From Mycobacterium syngnathidarum (GTDB lineage: Bacteria > Actinomycetota > Actinomycetes > Mycobacteriales > Mycobacteriaceae), in the NCBI RefSeq assembly GCF_001942625.1, contig NZ_MLCL01000024.1:186001-250000 (forward strand): 64,000 nt of DNA. Direction: 5' to 3'. Position numbers and translations under genes: made by a program. The notes below the pieces were generated by a model. That model searched no databases and had not been told where the DNA came from. It was given only the letters and a program-made list of their open reading frames with translations. Positions within the stretch are counted from its first letter, which is position 1; every line of letters starts with the position of its first letter. This document shows positions 17,014 to 27,950 of this stretch, piece by piece.

Positions 17014-17916
17014 GTGAGCACCGGACGAACAGACAATGACAACTGGGACATCACCACGAGCGTCGGTTCGACAGCGTTATTCGTAGCCGCATCAAGGGCG
17101 TTGGAGGCACAGAAGGAAGATCCGCTCGCCGTTGACCAGTATGCCGAGGTGTTCTGCCGCAGGGTCGGGGGTGAGTGGATTGCTGCGGTGGAGGGCACCG
17201 ATCCCGAGCATCCGCTGCAGACCGAGTTCGGCGAGAGCTTCGTGACCTTCCAAGGTGCTCGCACGAAGTACTTCGACGAGTACTTCACCCGTGCCATCGA
17301 CGCCGGGATCAAGCAAGTGGTGCTGCTGGCGGCGGGCCTGGACTCGCGGGCCTACCGGCTACCTTGGGCCGACGGCACCGTTGTGTACGAGTTGGATCAG
17401 CCCCAGGTGCTCGAGTTCAAGCGCGAGACCATCGACGGCCTCGACGACTCACCCAGAGCTGAGCGCCGCGAGGTGGCGATCGATCTGCGCGACGACTGGC
17501 CGCGCGCGCTGCAGGACAGCGGCTTCGACCCGGCGCGGCCGTCAGCCTGGATCGCCGAGGGACTGTTGATCTACCTGCCTGCCACAGCACAGGAACAGCT
17601 GTTTGCTGGAATCGACGCACTGGCCGCGCCGGGCAGCTTTGTCGGCATCGAGGAGGCGGAGCCGATGCCGGATGAGGCTTTCGAGGCCAAGCGCGCGGAA
17701 GCGGCGGCCTCCGATGAAGAGAACGCCTTTTTCACGCTCGTGTACAACCAGCAACACGAGCCTGCACAGCGGTGGTTCGGGTCGCGTGGCTGGGACGCGG
17801 TGGCGACGCCGCTGCACCGCTATCTGGTCGACGTCGGTCGTCCGGTACCCGCTCCCGACTCCGAAGCCGGCCTGATGACAGGAACTATCACCTTGGTCTC
17901 TGCGACAAAAAGGTGA
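17014..17916 (+). CDS. Class I SAM-dependent methyltransferase (TIGR00027 family, Rv0281-like)
   Basis: A 300-aa member of the same putative O-methyltransferase family as the 10439-11275 gene. It has [30 protein letters not shown], motif [18 protein letters not shown] and [11 protein letters not shown]. Position just before ESX-3 matches M. tuberculosis Rv0281. GTG 17014 has no clear ribosome-binding site and lies 30 bp after the oxygenase gene, so it may be co-transcribed with it or be a leaderless start. The substrate is unknown. It is not part of the secretion system despite its position. Confidence 0.87.
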   Translation: MSTGRTDNDNWDITTSVGSTALFVAASRALEAQKEDPLAVDQYAEVFCRRVGGEWIAAVEGTDPEHPLQTEFGESFVTFQGARTKYFDEYFTRAIDAGIKQVVLLAAGLDSRAYRLPWADGTVVYELDQPQVLEFKRETIDGLDDSPRAERREVAIDLRDDWPRALQDSGFDPARPSAWIAEGLLIYLPATAQEQLFAGIDALAAPGSFVGIEEAEPMPDEAFEAKRAEAAASDEENAFFTLVYNQQHEPAQRWFGSRGWDAVATPLHRYLVDVGRPVPAPDSEAGLMTGTITLVSATKR

Positions 17917-17961
17917 GGCAGTTCACGACCTAGTGCGAGTACGTGCCTCTCGACACCTAAG

Positions 17962-18001
17962 TTATGCAATGCTAACTTCAGCAAAAGTTAGCTTAGCCAT
18001 A
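17962..18001. promoter_or_regulatory. Two tandem IdeR-like iron boxes in the ESX-3 promoter
   Basis: Against the IdeR consensus TTAGGTTAGGCTAACCTAA, positions 17962-17980 (TTATGCAATGCTAACTTCA) match 13 of 19 and 17983-18001 match 11 of 19 by my count. Centres are 21 bp apart, two helical turns. The region also contains a perfect inverted repeat GCTAACTT/AAGTTAGC (17971-17992). ESX-3 is known to be repressed by IdeR with iron in mycobacteria, which fits. No Zur-like palindrome was seen. Confidence 0.6.
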
Positions 18002-18045
18002 CATAAGGGAGAGATTCGGGGGCGTAGTCGCTCCCGTGCACGCAT

Positions 18046-19872
18046 ATGGGTAGTGACACGCTTGCGGCTCCAACACAGGGAGCGCCCCGGCTCGATCGCG
18101 ATGTGATCAGCCGCTTCGCCACATGTTGTCGTGCGCTGGGCTTGACGGTGAACGACCGGCAACGGCCGGCCGACGCCGACGCAGCCCGGACCGGCTTCGC
18201 CGGTCTGACACGTATCGCGCATGACCACTGTGACGCCTGGACCGGCCTGGCCGCCGCGGGCGATGTGTCCGGACCGGTCATCGACGCGGTATGGCGCACC
18301 CGCGGTAGCGCCGGGCTCCTGCAGCGGGAGATCGAGCTCGCCGCCGGCGACCTCGGCTTCACCTATGACAGTGGCCTGTACCTGCAGTTCCGCGCCAGCG
18401 AGGTGGACGACTTCCAGCTGGCCTGCGCGGCGCGCCGGGCTGCCGAGGGGCAGCTCGCCGAGGCCGACGCATTGGTGGGCGAGCTGCTCGCCCGCCGTCC
18501 CGGATGGCTCAACGCCACGTGGCTGCGGGTGGCGCTCAACCACCAAGCCCAGCGTTGGAACGACGTGGTGCGCCTGCTCACCCCGGTGGTCACCGATCCC
18601 TCGCTGGACGAGGTCACCGCGCACGCCGCCCGGATCACCCTGGGCATCGCGCTGGCCCGACTCGGCATGTTGGCACCCGCGCTGTCGTACCTGGAGGACC
18701 CATCGGGGCCGATCGCGGTCGCCGCACTCGACGGTGCGCTGGCCAAGGGGCTGACCTTGCGCGGTCAAGGCGAGGACGAGGACGCCAGCGAGGTACTGCA
18801 AGACCTCTTCGCGGCGCACCCGGAGAACAAGCAGGTCGAAGAGGCCCTGCTGGATCCGACCTTCGGGCTGCTCACCACCACCGCGGCCCGCATCGACGCC
18901 CGCACCGATCCATGGGATCCCGACACCGAGCCGTCTGAGTCGGACTTCGTCGACCCGGGCGCCAAGGAACGCAAGGCGCACCTGCTCATCGAGGCGGAAG
19001 CCGAGCTGGCCGAGTTCATCGGCCTGGAAGAAGTGAAGTACCAGGTGGCCCGCCTCAAGAGCTCGGTCGCCATGTCGATCCGCCGGCAGGAACGCGGGCT
19101 GGCCGTGGCCCAGCGCACCAACCACCTGGTGTTCGCCGGGCCGCCCGGAACGGGTAAGACCACCATCGCCCGTGTCGTCGCCAAGATCTATTGCGGCCTG
19201 GGGCTTCTCAAGAAGGAGACGGTCCGCGAAGTGCACCGTGCCGATCTGATCGGCCAGCACATCGGTGAGACCGAAGCCAAGACCAACGCGATCATCGACA
19301 GCGCGCTCGACGGTGTGCTGTTCCTCGACGAGGCGTACGCGCTGGTGTCCACCGGTGCCAAGAACGACTTCGGTCTGGTCGCCATCGACACGCTGCTTGC
19401 GCGCATGGAGAACGACCGTGACCGGCTCGTGGTGATCGTCGCGGGTTACCGCAAGGACCTCGACATGTTCCTGGACACCAACGAGGGTCTGCGCTCCCGC
19501 TTCACGCGCAGCATCGACTTTCCGTCGTACTCGTCGTCCGAACTCGTCGAGATCGCCGAGCGGATGGCCGAGAAGCGGGACAGCACCTTCGAGAAGGCCG
19601 CCCACGACGAGATGGAGAAGCTGTTCGGCCACCTGGCCGAGGCCACCACGCCCGACGCCGCCGGCGTGCCGCGGCGCAGCCTCGACATCGCCGGTAACGG
19701 CCGCTTCGTCCGCAACCTGGTGGAGCGTTCCGAGGAGGAACGCGAGTACCGCCTTGATCATTCCGACCAGGACGACTTCACCGACGAGGAGATGATGACG
19801 ATCACCGCCGGTGACGTGAACAATTCGGCCGCCCCGCTGCTGCGCGGGCTGGGATTGACGGTGCCCGCATGA
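18046..19872 (+). CDS. eccA3: ESX-3 AAA+ ATPase EccA3
   Basis: A 608-aa cytoplasmic CbxX/CfqX-type AAA+ ATPase of the type VII system. The N-terminal half is helical and TPR-like (for example LACAARRAAEGQLAEADALV). Walker A GPPGTGKTT is near residues 365-373, Walker B VLFLDEAY near 424-431, and the sensor region RLVVIVAGYRKDLD follows. EccA proteins bind substrates and chaperones and are thought to recycle EspG from PE-PPE pairs. This is the first gene of the ESX-3 operon, downstream of the iron boxes. ATG 18046 has only a weak ribosome-binding site. The stop overlaps eccB3 (ATGA). Confidence 0.97.
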   Translation: MGSDTLAAPTQGAPRLDRDVISRFATCCRALGLTVNDRQRPADADAARTGFAGLTRIAHDHCDAWTGLAAAGDVSGPVIDAVWRTRGSAGLLQREIELAAGDLGFTYDSGLYLQFRASEVDDFQLACAARRAAEGQLAEADALVGELLARRPGWLNATWLRVALNHQAQRWNDVVRLLTPVVTDPSLDEVTAHAARITLGIALARLGMLAPALSYLEDPSGPIAVAALDGALAKGLTLRGQGEDEDASEVLQDLFAAHPENKQVEEALLDPTFGLLTTTAARIDARTDPWDPDTEPSESDFVDPGAKERKAHLLIEAEAELAEFIGLEEVKYQVARLKSSVAMSIRRQERGLAVAQRTNHLVFAGPPGTGKTTIARVVAKIYCGLGLLKKETVREVHRADLIGQHIGETEAKTNAIIDSALDGVLFLDEAYALVSTGAKNDFGLVAIDTLLARMENDRDRLVVIVAGYRKDLDMFLDTNEGLRSRFTRSIDFPSYSSSELVEIAERMAEKRDSTFEKAAHDEMEKLFGHLAEATTPDAAGVPRRSLDIAGNGRFVRNLVERSEEEREYRLDHSDQDDFTDEEMMTITAGDVNNSAAPLLRGLGLTVPA

Positions 19873-21419
19873 CCGCACCCGATCCGGACCGGCGCTCATT
19901 CGCGTCCCGCACGCCGTCCAACGAGAACCCCGACCAGGTGTCCTACCGGCGCGGCTTTGTCACCAAGAACCAGGTCACGGGCTGGCGATTCGTGCAGCGT
20001 CGTATCGCATCCGGTGTGGCACTGCACGACACCCGGATGTTGGTCGACCCGCTGCGCACGCAGAGCCGTGCGGTGCTGACCGGCGCATTGATCCTGATCA
20101 CCGGCCTGGTCGGCTGTTTCCTGTTCTCGTTGTTCCGCCCGGGCGGTACAGCCGGCAACGACACCGTGCTGGCCGACCGATCCACCGCGGCGTTGTACGT
20201 GCGCGTGGGTGAACAGCTGCATCCCGTGCTCAACCTGACGTCGGCACGGCTGATCACGGGCAAGGCGGACAACCCGACCACCGTCAAGACCAGCGAGATC
20301 GACAAGTACCCGCGAGGCAACCTGCTCGGCATTCCAGGCGCGCCGGAGCGGATGGTGCAGAACGCCAGTTCTGCCGCGGATTGGACTGTCTGCGACAGCA
20401 ATTCGGGTTCGTCCGCCGGCGTGACGCTGATCGCCGGAACGCTTGGCTCCGGTGAGGAGCGGGCATTGCCGATCACTGCGGGTCAGGCGGTGCTCGTGCA
20501 CCACAGTGGTGGTCCCTTCCCGGGTGACTGGTTGCTGTGGGACGGCAAGCGCAGCCCGATCGACCTGAACAACCGCGCGGTCACCGATGCGCTCGGTTTC
20601 GGTGCCGAGATCCCGGCTCCGCGCCCGATCGCGGCCGGCCTGTTCAATGCGATTCCCGAGGCTCCCGCGCTGACCGCTCCGGCCATCGCCGGCGCGGGGG
20701 CTCCCGCGCAGTTCGAATTGTCGACGCCGGTCCCGGTGGGTGCGGTGGTCTCGGCCGCCGAGGCCGACAACACCGTCCGCTACTACGCGGTGCTGCCCGA
20801 CGGCCTGCAGCCGATCTCTCCGGTGCTCGCATCGATCATGCGCAACACCGATTCCTTTGGGCTGCAACAGCCGCCGCGACTCGGAGCTGATGAGGTCGCC
20901 CGCACGCCGGTGGCCCACGGGATCGACACCGCTGCCTATCCGACGAGGCCCTTCGAACTGGTTTCCGACTCGGCGGCCCCGGTGACCTGCGCGCAGTGGA
21001 GCAAGCCCGCCGGCGCGACCGAGAGTCGGTTGAGCCTGCTCTCCGGTGCGGCCCTCCCGATCCCCAATGGGCAACACAGCGTCGACCTGGTCGGCGCGGG
21101 CGCCAACGGTGCCGCCACTCGTGTCGCGATGGAGCCCGGAACCGGGTACCTGGTGCAGACCGTGGGTGCCGAGCCCGGATCGCCGGTCGCCGGCTCGCAT
21201 TTCTGGGTGAGCGACACCGGCGTGCGCTATGGCATCGACACCAACGGTGACGGCAAAACCCTTGCCGCGCTTGGACTCACCGCGCCGGCCCTGCCCATTC
21301 CGTGGTCGATTCTGACGCAGTTCGCTGCCGGTCCGACCCTGTCCCGTGGCGACGCCCTGACCGCACACGATGCGCTGTCGTCCAACGCCAATGCTGCTCG
21401 CCTGGAGGCAACGCGATGA
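19869..21419 (+). CDS. eccB3: ESX-3 membrane core component EccB3
   Basis: A 516-aa EccB protein. A cytoplasmic N-terminus with [22 protein letters not shown] is followed by a single transmembrane segment near residues 72-90 ([22 protein letters not shown]). A large periplasmic domain with the R1-R4 repeats typical of EccB ends in an Ala-rich tail. With EccC, EccD and EccE it forms the inner-membrane secretion complex. Both ends overlap the neighbouring genes by 4 bp, indicating translational coupling across eccA3-eccB3-eccC3. The two periplasmic cysteines (WTVCDS, VTCAQW) match the conserved disulfide of the family. Confidence 0.97.
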   Translation: MTAPDPDRRSFASRTPSNENPDQVSYRRGFVTKNQVTGWRFVQRRIASGVALHDTRMLVDPLRTQSRAVLTGALILITGLVGCFLFSLFRPGGTAGNDTVLADRSTAALYVRVGEQLHPVLNLTSARLITGKADNPTTVKTSEIDKYPRGNLLGIPGAPERMVQNASSAADWTVCDSNSGSSAGVTLIAGTLGSGEERALPITAGQAVLVHHSGGPFPGDWLLWDGKRSPIDLNNRAVTDALGFGAEIPAPRPIAAGLFNAIPEAPALTAPAIAGAGAPAQFELSTPVPVGAVVSAAEADNTVRYYAVLPDGLQPISPVLASIMRNTDSFGLQQPPRLGADEVARTPVAHGIDTAAYPTRPFELVSDSAAPVTCAQWSKPAGATESRLSLLSGAALPIPNGQHSVDLVGAGANGAATRVAMEPGTGYLVQTVGAEPGSPVAGSHFWVSDTGVRYGIDTNGDGKTLAALGLTAPALPIPWSILTQFAAGPTLSRGDALTAHDALSSNANAARLEATR

Positions 21420-24400
21420 GTAGGTTGATCTTCGAGCACCAGCGTCGGCTGGCTCCGCCGACCACCCGCAAGGGCACCATCACCATCGAGCCGCCACCTC
21501 AGTTGGAACGGATGGTCCCGCCGTCACTGCTGCGCCGGGTACTGCCCTACCTGATCGTCATCCTGATCGTGGGCATGATCGTCGCGTTGTTCGCCACCGG
21601 TATGCGGATGATCTCGCCGACCATGCTGTTCTTCCCGTTCGTGCTGCTGCTGGCCGCCACCGCCCTCTACCGCGGCGGCAACAAGATGCGCACCGAGGAG
21701 GTCGACGCCGAGCGCGCCGACTACCTGCGCTACCTGTCGGTGGTCCGCGACAATGTCCGTGCCCATGCCGCCGAGCAGCGTGCGGCGCTGGAGTGGTCGC
21801 ACCCGGAGCCCGAGGCCCTGGCCGTCATTCCGGGCACCCGTCGGCAGTGGGAGCGCGACCCGCGTGACCGTGACTTCCTGGTGCTGCGCGCGGGGTTGCA
21901 CGACGTGCCGCTGGATGCGGCGCTGAAGGTCAAGGACACCGCCGACGAGATCGACCTGGAGCCGGTGTCGCACACCACCCTTCGTGGCCTGCTCGACGTA
22001 CAGCGCACCGTGCGCGACGCTCCCACCGGCATCGACGTCACCAAGCTGGCCCGAATCACTGTGATCGGTGAGGCCGAGGAAGTCCGCGGCGCACTGCGGG
22101 CCTGGATTGCCCAAGCCGTCACCTGGCACGACCCGACCATGCTCGGGGTGGCGCTGGCCTCGCCCGACGTCGATGCCGACACCTGGTCGTGGCTCAAATG
22201 GCTTCCGCACGTGGATATTCCGTCTCAGGCTGACGGCGTCGGTCCGGCCCGGTATCTGACCAGCGGTGTCACCGAGCTTCGCGGACAACTCGATTCGGCG
22301 CTGGCCGGCCGGCCGGCCTTCCCGGCGGCGGCCGACCAGGCGCTCAAGCACATGCTGGTCGTGCTCGACGATCCCGAAGCCGACCCCGACGACATTGCAC
22401 GCAAACCGGGTGTGACCGGGGTCACCGTGATCCACCGCAGCGACAAGCTGCCCAACCGTGAGCAGTACCCCGACCCCGAGCGGCCCATCCTGCGGGTCAC
22501 CGAGGGCCGGATCGAACGGTGGCAGAGCAGCGGTTGGCAGCCGTATGTCGCTCACGCCGACGCGATGTCGGCCGCCGCGGCCGCCCACATTGCGCGCCGG
22601 TTGTCGCGCTGGGACTCCAACCCCGGCTACGTGCGGTCGACCGCCACCGGTGGCGCCACCTTCACGACACTGCTCGACATCCCAGATGCCTCGGCATTGG
22701 ACGTTGCCGACCTGTGGGCTCCGCGTAACCGCGACGATGAACTGCGCGTACCGATCGGTGTCACCGCTACCGGTGAGCCGCTGTACTTCGACCTCAAGGA
22801 CGAGGCCGAGGGCGGTATGGGCCCGCATGGCTTGATGATCGGTATGACCGGCTCGGGCAAGTCGCAGACCTTGATGTCGATCCTGTTGTCGCTGTTGACC
22901 ACTCACTCCGCTGATCGGCTCATCGTGATCTACGCCGACTTCAAGGGCGAGGCCGGTGCCGACATCTTCCGCAACTTCCCGCAGGTGGTCGCGGTCATCT
23001 CGAACATGGCCGAGAAGCGGTCGCTGGCCGACCGGTTCGCCGACACCCTGCGTGGTGAGGTGGCCCGTCGTGAGCAGCTTCTCAAGGAGGCCGGCCGTCG
23101 CGTGCAGGGCAGCGCCTTCAACTCGGTCACCGAGTACGAAGCCGCGATCGCCGCCGGACACGACCTGCCGCCGATGCCCACGTTGTTCGTGGTCGCCGAC
23201 GAGTTCACCCTGATGCTCGCCGAGCATCCCGAGTACGCGGATCTGTTCGATTACGTTGCGCGTAAGGGCCGCTCGTTCCGGATTCACATCCTGTTCGCAT
23301 CGCAGACCCTGGACGTGGGCCGGATCAAGGACATCGACAAGAACACGTCGTACCGGATCGGCCTGAAAGTGGCCAGCCCCAGCATCTCTCGTCAGATCAT
23401 CGGGGTCGAGGACGCCTACCACATCGAGTCCGGTCGCGAGCACAAGGGCGAGGGCTTCCTGGTGCCCGCTCCGGGTGCGGTTCCGATCAAGTTCCGCAGC
23501 ACCTACGTCGACGGCATCTACGATCCGCCGCGCGCCGAGAAGTCGATCGTGGTGCGGGCACTTCCGCAGCCGCAGTTGTTCACCGCGTCGCGGGTCGAGC
23601 CCGAACCCGACACCGTCATCGTCAGCAACGAGCCCGAATTCGATGCGGCGCCGCCGCGCAAGCTGATCGCCACCATCGGTGACCAGCTGGCCACCTACGG
23701 CCCGCAGGCTCCCAAGCTGTGGCTGCCGCCGCTGGACAATGCGATCGCGTTGGACGACGTGCTGGCCGGCACCGAGGTGGAGCCCGGCCAACTGCGTTGG
23801 CCGCTCGGCGAGATCGACAAGCCGTTCGAGATGCGCCGGGACGTCCTGGTGTACGACGCCAACTCGTCGGCCGCCAACGTGCTGATCCACGGTGGTCCGC
23901 GATCGGGCAAGTCGACCGCGCTGCAGACGTTCATCCTGTCGGCCGCGGCGCTGCACTCGCCGAGCGAGGTGAGCTTCTACTGCCTGGATTACGGCGGCGG
24001 ACAGCTCGCGGGATTGGCCGAGCTGGCCCACGTCGGCAGCGTGGCCACGCCGCTGGAGCCCGAGCGCATCCGCCGTACCTTCGGCGAGCTCGAGCAGTTG
24101 CTGCGGGCCCGCCAGCAGCAGGGTGCGGTGAGCCGGGTCGGCCGCTATGCCGACGGATACGGCGAGGTGTTCCTCGTCGTCGACAACCTGTATGCGTTCA
24201 GCCGCGACAACACCGACACCTTCAACACCCGTAACCCGTTGCTGGCCAAGGTGACCGAGCTGGCGAACACCGGGCTGGCCTACGGCATCCACGTCATCAT
24301 CACCACGCCGAACTGGCTGGAGGTGCCGCTGGCGATGCGCGACGGCCTGGGCCTGCGGCTGGAGCTCAAGCTGCACGACAGTCACGACAGCATCGTGCGG

Positions 24401-25381
24401 GTGGCGGGTGCACTGCGGCGTCCGGCCGAATCGGTTCCGGCCGATCAGCCGGGGCGGGGCCTGACCATGGCCGCCGAACACTTCCTGTTCGCCGAGCCGC
24501 AGTTGAGCGACATCGCCGTCATCAACGTCCGCTACCCGGGACAGAGCGCACCTCCGGTGCGGCTGCTGCCCACCTCGCTGGCCCCGGCCGCGCTGGCGCC
24601 GCTGTACCGGGCCCCCGAGCAGGTCGTCATCGGCCAGCGCGAAGAAGACCTGGCACCGGTGCTGCTGGACTTCAAGGCCAACCCGCTGCTGGCGGTGTTC
24701 GGCGACTCGAGGTCCGGCAAGACCACGCTGCTGCGTCACATCATCCGGACCATCCGGGAGAACTCCCGGCCGGACGAGGTGGCCTTCACGGTCATCGACC
24801 GGCGGCTGCACCTGGTGGAGGAGCCGTTGTTCCCGGACAACGAGTACACCGCCAACATCGATCGGGTGCTGCCGGCCATGCTCGGCCTGTCGGCCCTCAT
24901 CGAGAAGCGCCGCCCGCCAGCCGGTTTGAGTGCGCAGGAGCTCAGCTCCTGGCGTGAGAGGTCAGGGACGGATGGCCACATCCACTACCTGATCATCGAC
25001 GACGTGGACCAGATCCCCGACGGGCCGGCCATCAGTGGGCCGTTCGCCGGGCAGCGCCCGTGGACCAACATCGTGAACCTGTTGGCCGAGGCGGGCGATC
25101 TGGGTCTACGCGTCATCGTGACGGCCCGGGCCACCGGGTCCGCGCACGCCGTGATGACGGCGCCGCTGCTGCGTCGTCTCAATGATCTGCAGGCGACCAC
25201 GTTGATGTTGTCGGGCAACCCCGCCGACAGCGGCAAACTCCGCGGGCACCGGTTCGCCCGGTTCCCCGCGGGACGCGGCATGTTGCTCGGCGACAGCGAA
25301 TCGCCCGAGTTCGTTCAGCTCGTCAACCCACTCATCGATGACACGGCCCTGTCCGTGAACAACGGGAGAAAGGAATTCTGA
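21416..25381 (+). CDS. eccC3: ESX-3 FtsK/SpoIIIE-type ATPase EccC3 (single polypeptide)
   Basis: A 1321-aa motor of ESX-3. Two N-terminal transmembrane helices (about 41-62 and 66-83) are followed by three FtsK/SpoIIIE ATPase domains, with Walker A motifs GMTGSGKS (about 477), GGPRSGKS (about 826) and GDSRSGKT (about 1096). In ESX-3, EccC is one chain, unlike the split EccCa/EccCb of ESX-1. Walker B VVADEF is present in domain 1; domains 2 and 3 end their strands in VVDN and IIDDVD, as in degenerate domains that bind substrate signals. ATG 21416 overlaps the eccB3 stop. The longest open frame starts earlier, but that part is shadowed by eccB3. Confidence 0.97.
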   Translation: MSRLIFEHQRRLAPPTTRKGTITIEPPPQLERMVPPSLLRRVLPYLIVILIVGMIVALFATGMRMISPTMLFFPFVLLLAATALYRGGNKMRTEEVDAERADYLRYLSVVRDNVRAHAAEQRAALEWSHPEPEALAVIPGTRRQWERDPRDRDFLVLRAGLHDVPLDAALKVKDTADEIDLEPVSHTTLRGLLDVQRTVRDAPTGIDVTKLARITVIGEAEEVRGALRAWIAQAVTWHDPTMLGVALASPDVDADTWSWLKWLPHVDIPSQADGVGPARYLTSGVTELRGQLDSALAGRPAFPAAADQALKHMLVVLDDPEADPDDIARKPGVTGVTVIHRSDKLPNREQYPDPERPILRVTEGRIERWQSSGWQPYVAHADAMSAAAAAHIARRLSRWDSNPGYVRSTATGGATFTTLLDIPDASALDVADLWAPRNRDDELRVPIGVTATGEPLYFDLKDEAEGGMGPHGLMIGMTGSGKSQTLMSILLSLLTTHSADRLIVIYADFKGEAGADIFRNFPQVVAVISNMAEKRSLADRFADTLRGEVARREQLLKEAGRRVQGSAFNSVTEYEAAIAAGHDLPPMPTLFVVADEFTLMLAEHPEYADLFDYVARKGRSFRIHILFASQTLDVGRIKDIDKNTSYRIGLKVASPSISRQIIGVEDAYHIESGREHKGEGFLVPAPGAVPIKFRSTYVDGIYDPPRAEKSIVVRALPQPQLFTASRVEPEPDTVIVSNEPEFDAAPPRKLIATIGDQLATYGPQAPKLWLPPLDNAIALDDVLAGTEVEPGQLRWPLGEIDKPFEMRRDVLVYDANSSAANVLIHGGPRSGKSTALQTFILSAAALHSPSEVSFYCLDYGGGQLAGLAELAHVGSVATPLEPERIRRTFGELEQLLRARQQQGAVSRVGRYADGYGEVFLVVDNLYAFSRDNTDTFNTRNPLLAKVTELANTGLAYGIHVIITTPNWLEVPLAMRDGLGLRLELKLHDSHDSIVRVAGALRRPAESVPADQPGRGLTMAAEHFLFAEPQLSDIAVINVRYPGQSAPPVRLLPTSLAPAALAPLYRAPEQVVIGQREEDLAPVLLDFKANPLLAVFGDSRSGKTTLLRHIIRTIRENSRPDEVAFTVIDRRLHLVEEPLFPDNEYTANIDRVLPAMLGLSALIEKRRPPAGLSAQELSSWRERSGTDGHIHYLIIDDVDQIPDGPAISGPFAGQRPWTNIVNLLAEAGDLGLRVIVTARATGSAHAVMTAPLLRRLNDLQATTLMLSGNPADSGKLRGHRFARFPAGRGMLLGDSESPEFVQLVNPLIDDTALSVNNGRKEF

Positions 25382-25692
25382 TGACATTGCGGGTAGTTCC
25401 GGAAGGATTGACCGCCGCGAGCGCGGCCGTCGAAGCGCTCACCGCGCGTCTGGCCGCCGCCCATGCAGCGGCCGCCCCCGTCGTCTCGGCAGTGATCCCC
25501 CCAGCAGCGGACGCGGTGTCACTGCAGACCGCGACCGGGTTCAGCGCGCACGGCGCCCAGCACTCTGTGCTGGCCGCCCAGGGTGTCGAAGAGCTCGGCC
25601 GCTCGGGCGTCGGTGTCGGGGAGTCCGGCGCCAGCTACATCACCGGTGACGCGATGGCAGCGTCGTCCTACATGATCGCGCGCGGCCTCTGA
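25381..25692 (+). CDS. PE5: PE-family protein PE5
   Basis: A 103-aa PE protein consisting only of the helical PE domain; no extended C-terminus follows. It begins [26 protein letters not shown] proteins usually carry a YxxxD/E export signal after the helical pair; here the C-terminal [11 protein letters not shown] contains a Tyr but no clear acidic partner. PE5 forms a heterodimer with PPE4 and is secreted by ESX-3, where the pair is needed for siderophore-dependent iron uptake. The ATG shares one base with the eccC3 stop (TGATG), and PPE4 follows after one base. Confidence 0.93.
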   Translation: MTLRVVPEGLTAASAAVEALTARLAAAHAAAAPVVSAVIPPAADAVSLQTATGFSAHGAQHSVLAAQGVEELGRSGVGVGESGASYITGDAMAASSYMIARGL

Positions 25693-25693
25693 C

Positions 25694-27274
25694 ATGACCG
25701 CCCCCATCTGGATGGCCCTACCACCCGAGGTGCACTCGACGCTGCTCTCCAGCGGCCCGGGCGCCGGGTCGTTGCTGGCCGCGGCGGGGGCCTGGCAGGC
25801 GCTGAGCACCGAATATGCCTCGGCGGCAGCAGAACTCACCAGTGTGCTGGGTGGGGTGCAGGCCGGGTCGTGGGAGGGGCCGAGCTCGGAGCAGTACATC
25901 GCCGCCCACGGGCCGTACCTGACGTGGCTGGCGCAGCAGAGTGCCAACAGTGCCGCGGTGGCGGTGCAACACGAGACGGCGGCCGCGGCCTACACCACCG
26001 CGGTGGCCACCATGCCGACCTTGCCCGAACTGGCTCTGAACCACGTCGTGCACGGCGTCCTGATCGCCACGAACTTCTTCGGTATCAACACGATTCCGAT
26101 CGCGGTCAACGAGGCTGATTACGTCCGGATGTGGATCCAGGCAGCCACCACCATGGCCACCTATCAGGCGGTCTCGGGTGCCGCGGTCATGGCGGCACCG
26201 ACCAGCACGCCGTCGCCGATGCTGCTCAAACCTGGTGTGGGAGAGGCCGGTACAGCGTCGGCCAACACCATGCAGACCGGTGCCCAGGCTCAGGCCACCG
26301 AGTCCGGGCAGGCTCTCAGCACTCCGGACTGGTGGTCAGAGAACCAGCTGATCAAGGCGCTGGCGGACTACTTCGCCGATCCGAACAACAACCTGATCGG
26401 TGGCGAGTACGTAGCCCAACTGCTGCGCGACCCCGTCGGGACGATTCAGGACATGCTCACGTCCTTGCTCACCAACCCGGCAGGCTTCTTGACCGAATGG
26501 GGCCCGTTCCTGGCCGGTGTGCTCTATCAAGCGATCTTCCAGCCCGTGGGTTGGGGTACCTGGATCAGTGTTGCCTTGTCGCCGTTCCTGATCCCACTTC
26601 TCGGCATCGGCCTTGCCGCCTTGGGATTCCTCGACCTGGCTCCCGCCGATGCCCCGGCCGACGCACCGGCCGACGCCGATGCTCCACCGGTGCCGGTTCG
26701 TGCCGATCAGGGGCTGCCGGTGGCCGGCCTGGCGCCGGCAGGGGTCGGCGGCGGTGTCGCGGCCGCTCCCGCAGGTGCACCCGCTGCCGGCGCGGGAGGT
26801 GCCGCAGCGCCGGCCCCGGTCCCCGCGGCAGCGTTCGCGCCCTACGCGGTGATGGGCAATGACCCGGACGAGGGTTTCAGCCCGACAGTCGGCGGCAAGT
26901 CCAGTGCCTCGGCGCCGGCTTCCGGAATCCCCGCGGCGGCGTCCGGGGTGGCGGCATCGCTGGCGGCGCGGCGCAAGCGGCGGCGCAAGCGGGGTGCGGC
27001 ACTGGAGGATCACGCATACGCGGATGCCTACATGGACTACGAGGAACCGGATCCCGATCCCGCGCCGCGACCGGAACCAGGGGTGCGTGCCTCTGAAAGC
27101 GGCGCCGGGGCCATGGGATTCACCGGTACCGAAACCAGACCCGACGCGACCGCGGCAGGTCTGACCACCTTGGCCGGCGAGAGATTCGACGAGAGTCCCG
27201 TTTCGCCGATGCTGCCAGGTTCCTGGGAGCCCGACGAGGCCCCGGGTGATCCGGAAGGGGGTTCGCGCAGCTGA
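25694..27274 (+). CDS. PPE4: PPE-family protein PPE4
   Basis: A 526-aa PPE protein. It starts [18 protein letters not shown] with the PPE motif near residues 10-12. The helical PPE domain (about 1-175) contains the WxG-type [10 protein letters not shown] and the hydrophobic tip that EspG3 binds. The middle is hydrophobic ([15 protein letters not shown] and [16 protein letters not shown]). An Ala/Pro-rich tract follows, then [12 protein letters not shown], a basic stretch RRKRRRKRG and an acidic C-terminus. It partners PE5 and is exported by ESX-3. The adjacent PE5 and the shared operon support the assignment. The stop is 49 bp before esxG. Confidence 0.95.
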   Translation: MTAPIWMALPPEVHSTLLSSGPGAGSLLAAAGAWQALSTEYASAAAELTSVLGGVQAGSWEGPSSEQYIAAHGPYLTWLAQQSANSAAVAVQHETAAAAYTTAVATMPTLPELALNHVVHGVLIATNFFGINTIPIAVNEADYVRMWIQAATTMATYQAVSGAAVMAAPTSTPSPMLLKPGVGEAGTASANTMQTGAQAQATESGQALSTPDWWSENQLIKALADYFADPNNNLIGGEYVAQLLRDPVGTIQDMLTSLLTNPAGFLTEWGPFLAGVLYQAIFQPVGWGTWISVALSPFLIPLLGIGLAALGFLDLAPADAPADAPADADAPPVPVRADQGLPVAGLAPAGVGGGVAAAPAGAPAAGAGGAAAPAPVPAAAFAPYAVMGNDPDEGFSPTVGGKSSASAPASGIPAAASGVAASLAARRKRRRKRGAALEDHAYADAYMDYEEPDPDPAPRPEPGVRASESGAGAMGFTGTETRPDATAAGLTTLAGERFDESPVSPMLPGSWEPDEAPGDPEGGSRS

Positions 27275-27323
27275 CCAGACCGCCCGTGCACGACCAACCA
27301 TCAACGATCCGAAAGGAAAAACC

Positions 27324-27617
27324 ATGAGCCTGTTGGATGCTCACATCCCCCAGCTGATCGCTTCCGAGGCCGCCTTCGGTGCCAAGGCCGCGCTGATGCG
27401 CAGCACCATCGCCCAGGCCGAGCAGGCCGCCATGTCCTCGCAGGCCTTCCACATGGGTGAGGCCTCCGCCGCGTTCCAGGCCGCCCACGCCCGGTTCGTC
27501 GAGGTGTCGGCCAAGGTCAACGCACTGCTCGACATCGCGCAGCTCAACCTCGGCGACGCCGCGAGCACCTACGTCGCCCAGGATGCCGCCGCCGCCAGCA
27601 CCTACACCGCGGTCTAG
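27324..27617 (+). CDS. esxG: ESX-3 secreted WXG100-like protein EsxG
   Basis: A 97-aa protein, the same length as M. tuberculosis EsxG. It begins [25 protein letters not shown] and is all helical. The W of the WxG turn is replaced: the hairpin reads [11 protein letters not shown], as is usual for EsxG. It forms a 1:1 dimer with EsxH and is secreted through ESX-3. GAAAGGA ends six bases before the ATG. The 49-bp gap after PPE4 contains no obvious promoter, so it is probably on the operon transcript. Confidence 0.96.
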   Translation: MSLLDAHIPQLIASEAAFGAKAALMRSTIAQAEQAAMSSQAFHMGEASAAFQAAHARFVEVSAKVNALLDIAQLNLGDAASTYVAQDAAAASTYTAV

Positions 27618-27646
27618 CCGAACAAGCAACGGATACAGGAGTTTTC

Positions 27647-27934
27647 ATGTCTCAGATCATGTACAACTACCCGGCCATGCTGGCTCACGCCGGGGAAATG
27701 AACACCTACTCGGGTGCTCTGCACGCCGTCGGCGCCGACATCGCCGCCGAGCAGGCCGCGCTGAGCAGCGCCTGGCAGGGTGACACCGGTATGACCTACC
27801 AGGCCTGGCAGGCACAATGGAACCAGGCCATGGAAGAGCTGACCCGGGCCTACCGTGCGATGGCATCGACCCACGAGATGAACACCATGTCGATGAGCGC
27901 GCGTGACGCAGCCGAAGGGGCCAAGTGGGGCTGA
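27647..27934 (+). CDS. esxH: ESX-3 secreted WXG100 protein EsxH
   Basis: A 95-aa WXG100 protein (TB10.4 family). The WxG turn is AWQG near residues 43-45. The C-terminal helix reads [18 protein letters not shown]. It dimerises with EsxG. In M. tuberculosis EsxH, zinc ligands are reported as His14, His70, His76 and Glu77. Here His14, His76 and Glu77 are conserved but position 70 is Arg (LTRAYRAM), so the zinc site may be altered. The gene lies 29 bp after esxG with a moderate ribosome-binding site (ACAGGAG). Confidence 0.96.
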   Translation: MSQIMYNYPAMLAHAGEMNTYSGALHAVGADIAAEQAALSSAWQGDTGMTYQAWQAQWNQAMEELTRAYRAMASTHEMNTMSMSARDAAEGAKWG

Positions 27935-27950
27935 TGCCGGAGGCTCCGCA

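Noticed and set aside
17962..19899. 645-aa minus-strand frame opposite eccA3
   Set aside because: It covers the ESX-3 promoter and eccA3 antisense. No motif or ribosome-binding site is seen and eccA3 is well supported.
19896..21368. 490-aa minus-strand frame opposite eccB3
   Set aside because: It is a shadow of a conserved ESX-3 gene, rich in Arg and Gly with no domain.
21524..24811. 1095-aa minus-strand frame opposite eccC3
   Set aside because: It is antisense to a gene with three recognisable ATPase domains. The translation is Arg/Gly/His-rich without domain features, as expected of a GC-rich shadow frame.
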